NCBI GenBank assembly: GCA_964019165.1
Contig: OZ025271.1
Coordinates: forward strand, 15,780,459-15,844,458
Direction of reading: 5' to 3'
Length of the DNA stretch: 64,000 nucleotides
From: Mastigias papua
Taxonomy: Eukaryota; Cnidaria; Scyphozoa; Rhizostomeae; Mastigiidae
Numbering within the stretch: the first letter of the stretch is position 1; every line of letters starts with the position of its first letter. Below are positions 1 to 13,297 of this stretch, piece by piece. Made by a program: the position numbers and the translations under genes. Under the pieces are notes generated by a model. It made no database searches. It was not told where the DNA came from and worked only from the letters and a program-made list of their open reading frames with translations.

Positions 1-34
1 TATACATACATAATATTTGTTTTTTGTATTTTAG

Positions 35-159
35 TGGCCTGTTCTACTCTGAGTGACATCAAGGCGCCTATGTGGGGCATTGCTGTGTCTTGCCTCTTTG
101 CCGGCCTTCTCCTCCTTGCCTCATCGATTCTTGGGTGCATTTCCTCTTGCTGCACATCG
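35..159 (+). CDS. MS4A/CD20-like membrane protein, gene 1, TM4 exon (gene continues left of window)
   Basis: A pyrimidine-rich acceptor ending TTTTAG precedes position 35 and a GT donor follows 159, giving a 125-bp exon that starts with two bases of a split codon and then 41 codons. The peptide begins ACSTLSDIK, has one hydrophobic segment (about residues 12-34 of the exon) and ends GCISSCC, the cysteine cluster that closes TM4 in CD20/MS4A-family proteins. It is the paralog of the 51712-51836 exon: same length, same phases, same ending pattern (GCxxxCC). The family consists of four-span plasma-membrane or endosomal proteins, often signalling or channel-associated; the exact role here is unknown. 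Upstream exons lie outside the window. Confidence 0.8.
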
Positions 160-344
160 GTATGGCATTATTTTATTTACCATATTATTCCGTAATATTC
201 CCCGCCCTATCTAGTATTCCCTCTCTATCAAATAGTCCCACCCTATTTGATATTCAGACCCTTTGAAGTATTCCACCCCCATCTAGTATTCCCACCATGT
301 CTGAAACTCACTCCCCATCTAATATTCACTCTCCACCTAATATG

Positions 345-614
345 AAAAGTGAAAGCGCTAGAAAATAACTGACCTGGTGCAAGCAGTCATCTGTCAACAG
401 TAGGTCCAGTGCACATTGCGATAGAGCTGCGATAGCTCCCCTGTCCAAATTGGTTAAGAGTGGGGCAGTGTAAGCAAATGACCTACCCTTGAGCAACGAT
501 TTGGAAGCTTGACCCGATAGCTCAGTTGGTAGAGCACTTGATGTACCAAGTCCTTGCAGGGGTCGCGAGTTTGAATCCAGCTTGAGTCTGTTATTTTCTT
601 GCACTTTCGCTTTT
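345..614. repeat. 270-bp TIR element carrying a tRNA-like module (in gene 1 last intron)
   Basis: Positions 345-373 and 586-614 form a terminal inverted repeat matching at 25 of 29 positions. The interior holds a tRNA-like sequence that ends inside the right repeat. No clear target-site duplication was found. TIRs suggest a DNA-transposon MITE and the tRNA module suggests SINE ancestry, so its nature is mixed. Confidence 0.6.
511..588 (+). pseudogene. tRNA-like sequence (SINE head or tRNA pseudogene)
   Basis: An A-box-like TAGCTCAGTTGGTAGAGC lies at about 518-535. A perfect 5-bp anticodon-type stem (ACTTG/CAAGT) follows, but with a six-base loop. A B-box-like GAGTTTGAATCC lies at about 568-579. 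The acceptor arm pairs with one mismatch and one wobble. The short anticodon loop and degraded B box argue against a working tRNA; RNA polymerase III promoter activity remains possible. Confidence 0.5.
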
Positions 615-795
615 AATTTCTTCCAAATCCTGTTGCCTTTACAAGCTATCTAATATCCCCGCCCAATCTAATGGTTCCAGGCACATTTGTTTTGATTGTT
701 TTAATGTAATTACAATTTGTTTGACTTCAAGTCGCTCTACCACCTAGGCTCCATCGTATTAGACTTTGTCAATTGACGCATTATCTTCTTTTTAG

Positions 796-945
796 CCACC
801 TCCACAAGGGTTCATGTACCAAGAGCAACCGCCAGCCATGGGAAACACCGTCATTGTCTCATCCCAGCAGCAGCAGGGCGTATTCCAGCCACCACCCTAC
901 GGTTACAACCCACCTCCGATGACAGATAAATCTGGCCCCGTCTAA
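796..945 (+). CDS. MS4A/CD20-like membrane protein, gene 1, terminal coding exon
   Basis: The acceptor CTTCTTTTTAG precedes 796; 49 codons follow and end in TAA at 943-945. Phase 0 matches the preceding exon, with a 636-bp intron. The tail is cytoplasmic by family topology and rich in proline and glutamine (QQQQ, then QPPPYGYNPPP). It contains a PPxY motif, the usual ligand of WW domains such as those of NEDD4-type ubiquitin ligases; that function is inferred. The tail of gene 2 is only 16 residues and lacks this motif, but both tails share a TVIV core. Confidence 0.8.
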   Translation, partial: PPPQGFMYQEQPPAMGNTVIVSSQQQQGVFQPPPYGYNPPPMTDKSGPV

Positions 946-2317
946 GAATACTGCTTACCTTAAGGACCCAAAGTGGGTAATTGGTATCGTTAGCTTTCGT
1001 TGGTTAGGTAGATGACACACAAGATTGTATTCAGTAGACTATTAGATGTAACTTCTTCGTATATGCTCGCATTAGATGATTTAAAATCACCTCCATTTTT
1101 CTGTCACTTTTGTTTATCAGTTTGTTAATGGTAGCTAGCCCTTTGCGATCTTCTTTTAAGGCGTTCTAACGCGTGATGGGGCAGTTCTTGATTGACCATT
1201 GTACCATCATCTCGTCGACATATTTGTCTCTTCCATCGAGCATTTGAATATTTAGCCTTCAATCCAGGGTTCAAAGTGGTGCCTCGCACTTCGCAAAAAA
1301 TGCACTTCGCAAAATGCGAATTGATTTTTATACCTTGCAAAGTAAAGAAGTGAAAATCTGATTTTCAGCCTGAAATAGCCCCCGGTCAGTGGCCAATATG
1401 ATTAAATGCATTTGTCCGGCAGAAATCCCTAAATGTCTGTCAAATCACTATTTTACCTTGATCGCTCGGTCAGGAATTTTTGTGAATCATTTAATTTTTG
1501 CGAATTTTTGCGAAGCATAGGTTCAAACGGTGTAATCTGCTGCAGACCGGCTCGGTGGACTAGCAACTTGATGACCTCATAGCCAATGACTTCATAGCCG
1601 ATGACTTCATATCCCCTGGTGTCTACAGACCCGCAATTCTATTGTTTGCAAAAGAACTGTCTCAACATGAACTAATCGCCCAGTCCATTACATTAGAACT
1701 GCCCTATCCACTGGTAGAAGTGTAGACATTGCTTTCAAGCTGTTTGTTTATCATAGCATGAGACACATAGCAAACTGTACCTCGCCCAATTGCCAGAACT
1801 TTTGGTCTGGTTGTGAATAAGGCGAGTCGTGACGGTCACCCAAGTAGTGAAGTATGGTATAAAACCTGCACATAAAGCCCTCATTTATTAAGAACACACT
1901 GCCCGACACTGTCTGTTTTGACGTCATTTACTAAGTGCCATTTCATGTTAACATTTAAAATTAAGCTCTTACAAATGGTTTCATTTTTTATCCACTGAGG
2001 AATAAATTCAGCCCTGATGCCGATCAATCCCTTCCGTGGATGCCTCCAAAAACTATCGCGTACACGACTGTGACAATGGCAGGCCTGCATGAAGGAGAGC
2101 AGTGTTAAGAAACTGCACCCTGATAGCGGGAAACACCACATTGCACCACAACATCAGCGGGCTCGTTTCAAAATTCTAGGTTCTATTGTACCGGTTTTGA
2201 CTTTATTTGTAACCGCATTTTTTGCTGCGCAGTATATGAACATTTACAGTCAGTGTCAGTTATTTGTGAGTATTTGTGCGTGTCTTCTTTTGGCCACAGT
2301 CCCTCTCCCTTACTATC
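946..2317. other. 3' flank of gene 1; no gene seen
   Basis: It presumably begins with the gene 1 3' UTR. Around 1280-1530 there are repeated TTCGCAAAA/TTTTGCGAA words, probably an old MITE. At about 1567-1612 there are three short copies of an ATGACTTCATAGCCG-type unit. No coding region or clear polyadenylation signal was recognised. Confidence 0.4.
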
Positions 2318-2662
2318 CTTGGGTGCCTAATAGACGGGGATTGGAATAATCGGGGGGGGGCTGGAAAAATCCTCACATGACCCCAAATGTTGTAGAAAAG
2401 TCTATGGTTTCTTATCACAAATGTGTATCAAAGTAATAGTACCAAATCCGCAGCACGAAAAAGGCTGAACCATACAACACATACGATCAGCGTACTTTTC
2501 TTACTATACTTTTACTTGCAGGCCAAAGTATCTCCTCTAAACATTGCCTTGGTTGAGATAGTACTTTCAAAAATTAATAGGCGGGGGGTTAGAATAAAAA
2601 TGTCCTGGGTGGAAAATTTTTGAAAAATTACTTAGCGGGGGGGCGTCTATTAGGCACCCAAG
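2318..2662. repeat. 345-bp MITE with 19-bp perfect TIRs and G-runs
   Basis: CTTGGGTGCCTAATAGACG at 2318-2336 is the exact reverse complement of 2644-2662. The interior has GGGGGGGG-type runs next to both ends. The duplication target is unclear. Confidence 0.7.
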
Positions 2663-3099
2663 AGTATATGGGAGTTGCGGTACTTAGTTGTTTATTGGGG
2701 AGAGGGAGGCATGCAGACTATAGTAGTGGGGTGAAGCTTTGAGGAAAACTTTTAGCAACCACTCCTGAGAAATCGCATTGCTTTTATGAAATTATTATGG
2801 GCAAACCGCTCCCCTCGCTCCCTAGTTTCCGCCACCGGTTTAGGGATAGTCCTCTTTCAAGGATTTTCATCTTCGCATGGAACAAGTTAAGCCTCGTTTG
2901 TATAGATTTTATAGCCTCATTGTGGCAAGTAATTGGGCCTAGATTTTATGGTTGCAGTTATAAACAGTGTTATAAACAAAAAGAGGTAGTTCTGAGTATT
3001 GCCATGAGCTAACTACCCACCCCATCCCCCGATACTCCAGCGATACCCTCTAGGGTACCCGAGGAAGGGGGCCCAAAATAGATTACTATTGAGCGTACC

Positions 3100-3440
3100 A
3101 GGGTTAATATAGTAAGGAAAAATAAGGAAAAAGCTGTGTTTTTAAGGAAAGTCAGGAGAAGTCAGGAAAGTTTGTTAAAACTTGAAGAAAGTCAGGAAAA
3201 AGTCGGGAATTTTCATCATCCATGTAGATGAATTCTGTCGTACCCAATAAACAACTCTATGTGTTAAACAGTTTGTGGTATTCTTTGTTCCAGTTTAGCA
3301 GAGAGCGTCCTTTTTTGCCCAGATTGGGAAAATGTGCTCAATTACTTAGTTTTGAAAGATGAGTCCGTCGCTCGCATCATTTGTAACAATAGTTGGTCAG
3401 GAAAAATATTGTATACTGCTGATATGTAGTCAGGAAAAAA
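3100..3440 (+). repeat. Dispersed repeat, second copy at 54125-54440
   Basis: Starts with AAGGAAA/GTCAGGAAA-rich sequence. A diverged unique part follows (ATGTAGATGAATTCT, GTCCTTTT, a GATGAGTCCGTCGC word) that reappears in the same order at 54.1-54.4 kb. No ORF is preserved. The class is unknown. Confidence 0.6.
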
Positions 3441-5435
3441 AACCTTCATTTTCAAGAAAAAAGTCAGGAAAAGTCAGGAAAAAATTAGGCAGGATGTGTA
3501 TGAACCCTGCGAATGTATTCCATTGAATGGTCCTTAGTGCCAAGCGCCAAGATACTAAGGGCCCAGACTGTAACGATTGGCGAGTGGCACACTCAAGAGT
3601 TTTTGTCTCATACAATACTGCACATTCAGAAATAGGCATGACAGGGTGTTGAAAGGCGTGGTTGGCGTGGTGTAATCGGTCAATCTGATTATTCTTCAGG
3701 CGGATGACACTCGTAACAAAGGTAATGAGGTAAAATTTCTCTGATGTTCATGCTGGTTCATGTGGAAGATTTGAAGGTGAGGAAACAGAAAAATATAAAA
3801 ACTGTTTAGCCGTGAAGGTAAGGTCACCCTTAACGTGCTCATTGAAGACAAAGTGCAAACTTGCACACTTGACCTGCTCGTGCCACGCAAGATCTCGTCG
3901 AAAAAGCCATATTTGCTGTCCGACAAAGAGCTTGGAGGTTCGCCCACTTGTGTTGAAACGGTATTTAGATAAGAAGAAACAGAATACTATGAAATGCATT
4001 ATTTAAAATAAGAACGAGAATGAAACCTAGAAAGATACTCACGTGTGTCATGGGCAGGTAGAGTCACATCAAACTTTCCTGCGGGCTCTGACTTCGCCGT
4101 GTGTACGTGGACTTCGCAAGCCATTTGGTGAAATGATCTAGGGAGGCCTTTCTCCTTCGTGGTGGCCAGTATGCTCTTTAACCCCCCAGGGAGCATCAGT
4201 ACCTGCCTGCGCTTCCAAAAGTAAAAAGTTGCCCTCCTTTGAGAAAATAAATTAAAATTTTTCGACAACATAGCTTTAGAAAGGAAGATGTCCCAGTAGA
4301 GGAGTGGAGTGCAAGAAACAAATTAAGTTTTCACACTGTAGTTGCTATCAATAGCCTACCTAAAATCCACATTTTATTTTATTAGCAGGGGCGGATCCAG
4401 CCTAAAATCTGACTGAGTTCCAAATACTTGGAGGGGTGGGGTCAAAGTGTGCTAGGAAAATTGTAAGACCACGCCCTTTTATACAGCATGCAACCGCCTA
4501 TTTAGTCAAAATTGCTGATAAACATTAAGGGGAAACCTAATGACTTCCTGTCCCCATAATGATAAGATGTGTACTATTTTCTCAAGGTAGGTGTATTATG
4601 GGGTGCTACCCATTTATTGTTACAGGGTTTTGAACAAATACAAAATTGCGTAAACAGACAAATTTAAGGCCCTGAAAGCACTTGGAAATCCTTCGAAATA
4701 CTGAATATATACATAGAATAGATAATGAAGCAGAAATTATTATATCGCAACTGTGGGAAATCACAGATTTCTGGAAAATTATTGTGTTCCATTTTGCAGG
4801 CAATCATTCATATGGTTGCAAAGTTTACTTTAGATACAGGTTTCCCTAGATGATCTGTAATGTTCTACAGGAGAATGGACACTCTTTCCCAACTGGTGGT
4901 TATATAGCCTCTCTCCTATGGATATAATTTTTCTAAAATGGTCATCTGTTCTGTAACACATCCTTTAATAAGTCTCTAAGTCTGGAGGATTATGCTGATG
5001 GCATGAGTATATGTGGTCCCAGAAACGGGCGTGACAGGGTATTGCAAGGTGCCAGTGCTTGGAAAAATTCCTTAATTCGAAAATTTGCCAGTCACCATAA
5101 TGATAATAATGAGGTAAAAATTGTTCATAAGGGCGTGCTGTTCGATGCAGAAGTTTTCAGTGTGAGCAAACAACAGATAAAAGCAAAACCACCGGCTTTA
5201 ATTGATGGCCTAAAAGTAATGTGCATCCAAATACACTCCTGAGACTAGGTGCACACTCACACGTCTGGCCTTTTGCTCATGCACACTCGAAATCTCATCG
5301 AAAAAGGCCATACTCAACTCTGCAGACTGGTCCTTAGCAAGCTCTCCGTGACATCCCGATCTCGATAGCTCAATGGCAAGCCCAAAAGCCCAGCCTGTCT
5401 TGTCTTTGAAATAAGCACATTTTCTTAATGTTATT
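3441..5435. other. No gene supported; weak internal duplication and a possible orphan exon
   Basis: Two diverged segments, about 3640-3945 and 5030-5345, share GTGACAGGGT, AATAATGAGGTAAAA-like words and a CTCATCGAAAAAGGCCAT-like block in the same order. A minus-strand stretch at 4043-4206 is open and bounded by possible AG and GT sites, but nothing recognisable is encoded. Confidence 0.3.
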
Positions 5436-5539
5436 TCTTACGACATACGTGATATGGGCCATCGCAAGGGTCATAATTCTCATGACAATCGGGAATCAGA
5501 CAAATCTCCGAACTTCACGATTTTTGAGCTCCGCGCAAA

Positions 5540-5935
5540 CGTTGCAACATTTTGTGCAACATATGCTGTGTGAAGTTGCAAAGGTAAATTTTGATGAGCG
5601 GCCAAACGGTGCAACATTTCAAACGCAACATCCGTCAGCGTTACCAAAAAGAGAACTGGAATCCAGTTACAGATCGTGTTTCTATGGTAACTATGGGTAA
5701 CCTCTTTTGTTTATCGTATCTGCTGTGGGAATTCGTACTTTTTGCAAATGTTGCAAGACCCGGCCAAGTGATGCAAGATCATGATGCACGGAGCAACAAT
5801 TTTGCCGGTTCTCAAACTTGAGGCAACATCATGGAGCAAATGTTGCACGCTGCAACATGGGATGGCCAAACGATGCAGCATCGGGACGGCAACAAGTGTT
5901 GCCCGAGTTGTTACATCGTTTGGCAGGGGCTTTAG
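5540..5935. repeat. Cluster of GTTGCAAC-type words
   Basis: About fourteen occurrences of GTTGC or GCAAC lie in roughly 400 bp, in both orientations, often as TTGCAACAT. This is typical of subterminal repeats of an old DNA transposon, but no clear terminal repeats were found. Confidence 0.4.
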
Positions 5936-6040
5936 GACGTATGAGACCCAGGCATTGGAGCCAGGTTTAAAGAAGACATATAAACGCAAAGTGGTTCAAA
6001 TTAAAGGCTTCTAAAAATGATGGCAAAATTGAGTGGGAAT

Positions 6041-6361
6041 ACACCTTTTTTTATAAGAAAAACACTTTTCCTGAGGCTCAATTTTCTTAACTTTTCACAA
6101 ATTTAAGGCTGAGATTTTCTTAAGATTTTCTTAACTTTTGCAGGAATAAAATGGCTGCAGAAGGCTACTCTGTATTTGTTGGGCCACCATAAGTTTCGAT
6201 CTTTGTACGAGAGTTTGCAAAAATAAGCCAATGTCAATTTTTGGCATGTAAAGAACATAAACTGAGTTTCCTAGCATTTTCTTGAACTTGAGCCTTGTGA
6301 TTTTCTTAGGATTTTCTTAAGATTTTGGCCATTTGAGCCTCATTTTCTAAAAATAAGGTGT
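6041..6361. repeat. MITE-like element with TTTTCTTAAGATTTTC repeats
   Basis: The ends are imperfect inverted repeats (ACACCTT, T-run, AGAAAA ... GAGGCTCA). The interior repeats TTTTCTTAACTTTT and ATTTTCTTAAGATTTTC. A partial copy lies at 33287-33365. Confidence 0.5.
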
Positions 6362-6468
6362 AGAAAGAAAACCAAATTGCCATGGTCCACTTATTCTGTT
6401 GCTATAGAAAAAATGGAGGAAAAGTTGGGGTTGTCCGATACTCTGCTTAGGGTGCACTGAGATGGGGG

Positions 6469-7000
6469 TGTTATAATACTAGTTTTATTTTTATCTTTGA
6501 TTTCGTCATGTTGAGTAACGTTGGTTCTCTGTTCCCATTTGTTCCGGTTTTGTTGTCTCGCCATCAGCATTATAGGTCATTACATCATCCACCCCCCACA
6601 GTTACCATGATCATATTGCTTGTCTGTGACGTGTTGTCTAATCTTAGTACATTGTTGTTTGTTATGTACGTGTTACCATGCCATTGCCCCTTAGCTCCAT
6701 TGTATGTTATAATTACCCTGTTGCGTCATGTATTTGTTATAAATAAAGCGTGTAATGTTCTGTGAAGTCAGTTGTTATGTGAAGTCGTCGTTAACAGTTG
6801 TCGTGAGTTGGAGTTACAGTCGTCGTTCATGTTTAGAGTTGTCGCGTTGCTGTTTTGGAATATTGTTATTGCCGTTACTGAGTTCGTTGCTGTATTAAGA
6901 GGTTGTATTAGAGTGGAGACATTTATCGTTACAAAGAAACCTGTTTATTTGTGTTGCGTCATTTTATATTTTGTTCCCTGTAAAATCGTATTATTTTACA
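6469..7000 (+). repeat. 5' LTR of the TRIM-like element
   Basis: Begins TGTTATAATACTAG and ends TTATTTTACA, the TG...CA form of retroelement LTRs. TATAAATAAA at 6738-6747 combines a TATA-like box with an AATAAA polyadenylation signal. ORFs of 85 and 93 codons run through it but are duplicated in the 3' LTR and are not counted as genes. Confidence 0.9.
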
Positions 7001-7020
7001 TTGGTGCCCCGGCGCGGGAC
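7001..7020 (+). promoter_or_regulatory. Primer binding site candidate
   Basis: TTGGTGCCCCGGCGCGGGAC directly abuts the LTR CA end. The TGG start is complementary to a tRNA CCA tail. The priming tRNA was not identified. Confidence 0.75.
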
Positions 7021-7043
7021 GTACTCACACTTCAGATTGAGAC

Positions 7044-7598
7044 ATGGACTTAAAAAGTGTTTTGGATCTTGTGCGCACAGTTGTTGCAGCTATGGCTGAA
7101 AAAGTGAGGGCAGCGGAGGAACAAGCTAGAAACCCGTTCCTCAATCGGACTAACGTTTATCGCTGTGAAGATGGCCGGCCTATATGTTATTGCTGCTTGA
7201 GGGTCGGCCATGTAGCCAAGTACTGTTGGGACAGGAGGTATTCCTGTCCCCATGTTTCCGGTGTGAACTCGCCCCCTCAAGCAACTTCTTTCCCCGGAGC
7301 CCCCGTTGATATCCAGTCCCTTGGAAGAGACGTCGATACCTTATTGGACGACCTTCATGGGATTGTACATGAACTGGAGGAGACAAGAAAACCTATTCGA
7401 ACAGTAGCTACGGAAACTCCAGAGGGTATACCAGACGAGGAACCAATAGAGTCTATCAGGACGGAGTTGCTCGCGTTTACCCCTGATGGACTAAGGAAGA
7501 ACAACAGCTTTTATTCTGTTACTGAGCCGCCTGCGGCTGACATATATCACGCCATGAACACAGTGTCAGGCATTCTTGACTTTCGCGATTTAACGTAA
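7044..7598 (+). CDS. Gag-like zinc-knuckle protein, 184 aa
   Basis: This is the only ORF between primer site and purine tract, intact from ATG to TAA. Residues 48-61 form a CX2CX4HX4C zinc knuckle (CYCCLRVGHVAKYC), the nucleic-acid-binding motif of retroelement nucleocapsids. The N-terminal 30 residues are predicted helical (KVRAAEEQAR); the C-terminal half is acidic with no recognised domain. It is much shorter than a full Gag and lacks a visible capsid domain. Its likely role is binding element RNA for packaging by a helper element. The identical flanking LTRs argue that the frame is open because the insertion is young. Confidence 0.75.
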   Translation: MDLKSVLDLVRTVVAAMAEKVRAAEEQARNPFLNRTNVYRCEDGRPICYCCLRVGHVAKYCWDRRYSCPHVSGVNSPPQATSFPGAPVDIQSLGRDVDTLLDDLHGIVHELEETRKPIRTVATETPEGIPDEEPIESIRTELLAFTPDGLRKNNSFYSVTEPPAADIYHAMNTVSGILDFRDLT

Positions 7599-7700
7599 TA
7601 TGTGTGCTATTATTCTTTTTATGTTGTAATGTGTTCTGTACCCTGTGATTTTTTTTGTATTGCTCTCTTTTGATTTTTCAAGCCAGGAGGCTTGATTTTG

Positions 7701-7710
7701 AAGGAGGGAG
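7701..7710 (+). promoter_or_regulatory. Polypurine tract
   Basis: AAGGAGGGAG lies three bases before the 3' LTR, in the position that primes plus-strand DNA synthesis. Confidence 0.7.
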
Positions 7711-7713
7711 TTA

Positions 7714-8245
7714 TGTTATAATACTAGTTTTATTTTTATCTTTGATTTCGTCATGTTGAGTAACGTTGGTTCTCTGTTCCCATTTGTTCCGGTTTTGTTG
7801 TCTCGCCATCAGCATTATAGGTCATTACATCATCCACCCCCCACAGTTACCATGATCATATTGCTTGTCTGTGACGTGTTGTCTAATCTTAGTACATTGT
7901 TGTTTGTTATGTACGTGTTACCATGCCATTGCCCCTTAGCTCCATTGTATGTTATAATTACCCTGTTGCGTCATGTATTTGTTATAAATAAAGCGTGTAA
8001 TGTTCTGTGAAGTCAGTTGTTATGTGAAGTCGTCGTTAACAGTTGTCGTGAGTTGGAGTTACAGTCGTCGTTCATGTTTAGAGTTGTCGCGTTGCTGTTT
8101 TGGAATATTGTTATTGCCGTTACTGAGTTCGTTGCTGTATTAAGAGGTTGTATTAGAGTGGAGACATTTATCGTTACAAAGAAACCTGTTTATTTGTGTT
8201 GCGTCATTTTATATTTTGTTCCCTGTAAAATCGTATTATTTTACA
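7714..8245 (+). repeat. 3' LTR of the TRIM-like element
   Basis: 532 bp, the same start, end and internal sequence as 6469-7000, with no difference seen on reading. Confidence 0.9.
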
Positions 8246-9190
<945 letters not shown>

Positions 9191-9227
9191 ATGTTTTATT
9201 TATATACTAAGTTAGTGCGGCTTTGAC

Positions 9228-10891
<1,664 letters not shown>

Positions 10892-11308
10892 TTAAGGGTC
10901 CATTCACAAAGGACGTCCGAGCACAAGGGAGGGAGGGGGGTCTGGTGAAATAGGACGAACTCGGACATAGGGGGAGGGGGTGTTTGTGCATTGCGGACGT
11001 CCAGATGTTCAGAATATTACAACAAGACATGTTTACTATGGTCCTATTTTGGATTGATCCTATCATCCAAGTACATGTTATTGCATCAGCGATTTATTGC
11101 TTCATGGATAGCCAAAATTCATGGCAAGCGATGGCCAATCATTCATGAAGCAGCCATTCACAGAAACTGACGTCCTAGACGACGAGTGAAATAGATGGAC
11201 GTCCAAGGGGGGAGGGGGGTTGTTGGAAACAGACAATATCGGACAAAGGGGGGAGGGGGGTCTAAACATTCAACTTTTTAACGGACGTCCTTTGTGAATG
11301 ACCCCTAA
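10892..11308. repeat. About 415-bp MITE with GGACGTCC ends
   Basis: TAAGGGTCCATTCACAAAGG followed by ACGTCC at the left is the near-exact reverse complement of the right end (GGACGTCCTTTGTGAATGAC then CCCTAA). Subterminal GGGAGGGGGG blocks flank both ends. Confidence 0.8.
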
Positions 11309-12329
11309 GTTATGTCAAATATTAAGAAACTGTTGATACCAATATGTGAAAATTAAAAACGAACGTAAATCAAGAAACTCCCACTTCTAGGCCTTGAACC
11401 AGGCCTCTTATACAGGAAAAAAATGTTCATGTCAGAGCATGCTTTGTCAATTGTCACTGCTGGGCAGGACGTGGGTTCTGATTCACTTTGTGAAATTATA
11501 AATGGAAACCGTGGATTTGTAGACGGTGAATGTGTGAATATGGCAATACGGGGTTCTATTCATATCTGTTAAAGATTGACGGATCTTCAGGCTCCACGAA
11601 GAAGCTTGATTGGTCTGCCTTTGAGATAACCTATATCTTATTATTTTCTGTCACGCTTTCTGTGTACTTACAAGGAAAGACCACACCCACATTTCTATAG
11701 AAAATTGGACCCGTATGACCAAACAGGTACTAGTCTTTTTCCTTCTGTTTTCTATTGCATTTTATTGTCGTAATTAACTTTTTTAGATATTTATGTATGC
11801 AAGTTGGCCTAAACTAATATGAGAATACTAGAAACAACAAACAACGGTCGAAAATGAATGTAAAAAAATAAAAAAACAAGTAAAATGTAAAACGAGGCTG
11901 GCTGCAAGGCTTATGCTGTTGCAAATTCATGACAGGCCTAGTGGGGATTAGTAATAAATTTAGGCATCCCTTGCTTTATTCGAAAAGTAGCTCAGCAGAA
12001 CGTCTTACAGATTCTATACTGTATACAGCTTCTCAAATATGTGCTAAAGTCACTCTCAAATAGATGAGAACAGTTCGAATGACATTTGAGCCTAAAATAA
12101 TCTTGGAGTTTAAATGTAGTTTTGTGGTATTCATTTCTTTATCACTGATATTTATTTTAGTTTGGCAATGCAAATTCCTTTCTTTTTTTAACACAGGACT
12201 GGCAGTGAAAACAGAGATACCTTTTGTTGAAGCTTTTATCCTGTTAAAATATTCCTATTATTATTATTGTTATTATTACTTTTTTTATAACTATTATAAA
12301 AGTAAAACATGGCGGAAATAGTTAAAGCC
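11309..12329. other. Spacer; nothing recognised
   Basis: AT-rich with short ATT runs near 12255-12300. No supported gene. Confidence 0.4.
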
Positions 12330-12540
12330 TACCGCACAGGGCAGATTTTTGTCTTTCAAAGACGAAAATTCTTGTCTCTCAAAGACGATCTTCGAGATTC
12401 AACATCTATAATCTCAAAGACTGTCTTTGAAAGACAAAAATCTTCGTCTTTGGGTACCGCACACGAGACATTTTGTCCTTCAGAGACCAATAGCAGAAAT
12501 CTTCGCTTGAAAGACAAAATTCGACCGTGTGCCCTGGGAC
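12330..12540. repeat. MITE-like element built on GTCTTTCAAAGAC palindromes
   Basis: GTCTTTCAAAGAC, GTCTCTCAAAGAC and GTCTTTGAAAGAC occur at about 12352, 12374 and 12422. The outer segments (CCGCACAGGGCAGATTTTTG and its approximate complement near 12510-12540) are imperfect inverted repeats. Confidence 0.5.
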
Positions 12541-13143
12541 TAAGTGGTTCGAATAAAAATAGTTTACTTCAACTTCAGTAAACTGCATTGACCGCACCCT
12601 CTTCCCGAAGTCCTCCAGGAACGGCCCTGCTGGCTGTGCCCTTCCGTGGTACAAATATTGCTAAAAGTTATGTTTTCATATGGTGCACAAGTACTACCCT
12701 ACCAAAAGTTACTAATAAATTTTATTTTCAATAAATTTTACTTGTTGGAATAGATCTTAATTGAATTACATGCCGTGAGTCCATACTTTTTCTCGCTGTC
12801 CCCCATCGCTAGCCTGGTCTTTTGCCTAACCCATCTTCTTTATTTATGATCTAATAACAAATTCCTTAAGTCGAACCAAATGGGATTATTTCACCATTCA
12901 TTTACTTCAAACTAGGCTCCATTGTTTTGCTACCGTCACGAAGGCCAAAGGTGCAATATGACGTCAACCGGTGTTTCCCACGATGTCTTTTGTGGTACAC
13001 ACCTTTACTAAAACACTATTTTTTCAAAGAAAATCAAGGCTCAAAAGTCCTGAAATTTAGGAACAGTTATAAGTTAACAATATTGGAAGGCTTAATCAAG
13101 GATTAGGTATTCCTCTTACCTGAGTTTTTATTTGAAACCAAAA
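12541..13143. other. Spacer; nothing recognised
   Basis: No supported gene or repeat. Confidence 0.35.
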
Positions 13144-13297
13144 CAAATGTATTTTCTACCAATCTAATTGACCAATCATCAAGCAGGATTCTGACCAAAC
13201 ATGCTAAGACTAGGCCCATTCTGCACTATGATTGGTCAATTAGGTTGGGAGAAAATAGACCTTATCAGAGCTCTCAAACACTTTGTGGCTAAGCTGC
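13144..13297. repeat. MITE family A copy (left end eroded)
   Basis: Shares ACCAATCATC, GATTCTGACCAAACATG, ATTGGTCAATTAGG and TTGGGAGAAAATAGACC with the copies at 22.5, 32.7, 39.9, 47.3 and 60.0 kb. The outer part of the left arm is lost. Confidence 0.8.

Larger units (their letters stand above)
6469..8245 (+). mobile_element. Complete non-autonomous LTR retrotransposon (TRIM-like), 1777 bp
   Basis: Order: 5' LTR 6469-7000, primer-binding-site candidate 7001-7020, one ORF 7044-7598, purine tract 7701-7710, 3' LTR 7714-8245. The two 532-bp LTRs look identical by eye, which implies a very recent insertion. GGGG flanks both ends (6465-6468 and 8246-8249), consistent with a 4-bp target duplication. 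No protease, reverse transcriptase or integrase is present, so it must be mobilised by a relative elsewhere. Confidence 0.9.

Noticed and set aside
511..588. Functional tRNA gene
   Set aside because: Six-base anticodon loop, weak B box and mismatched acceptor stem; embedded in a TIR element.
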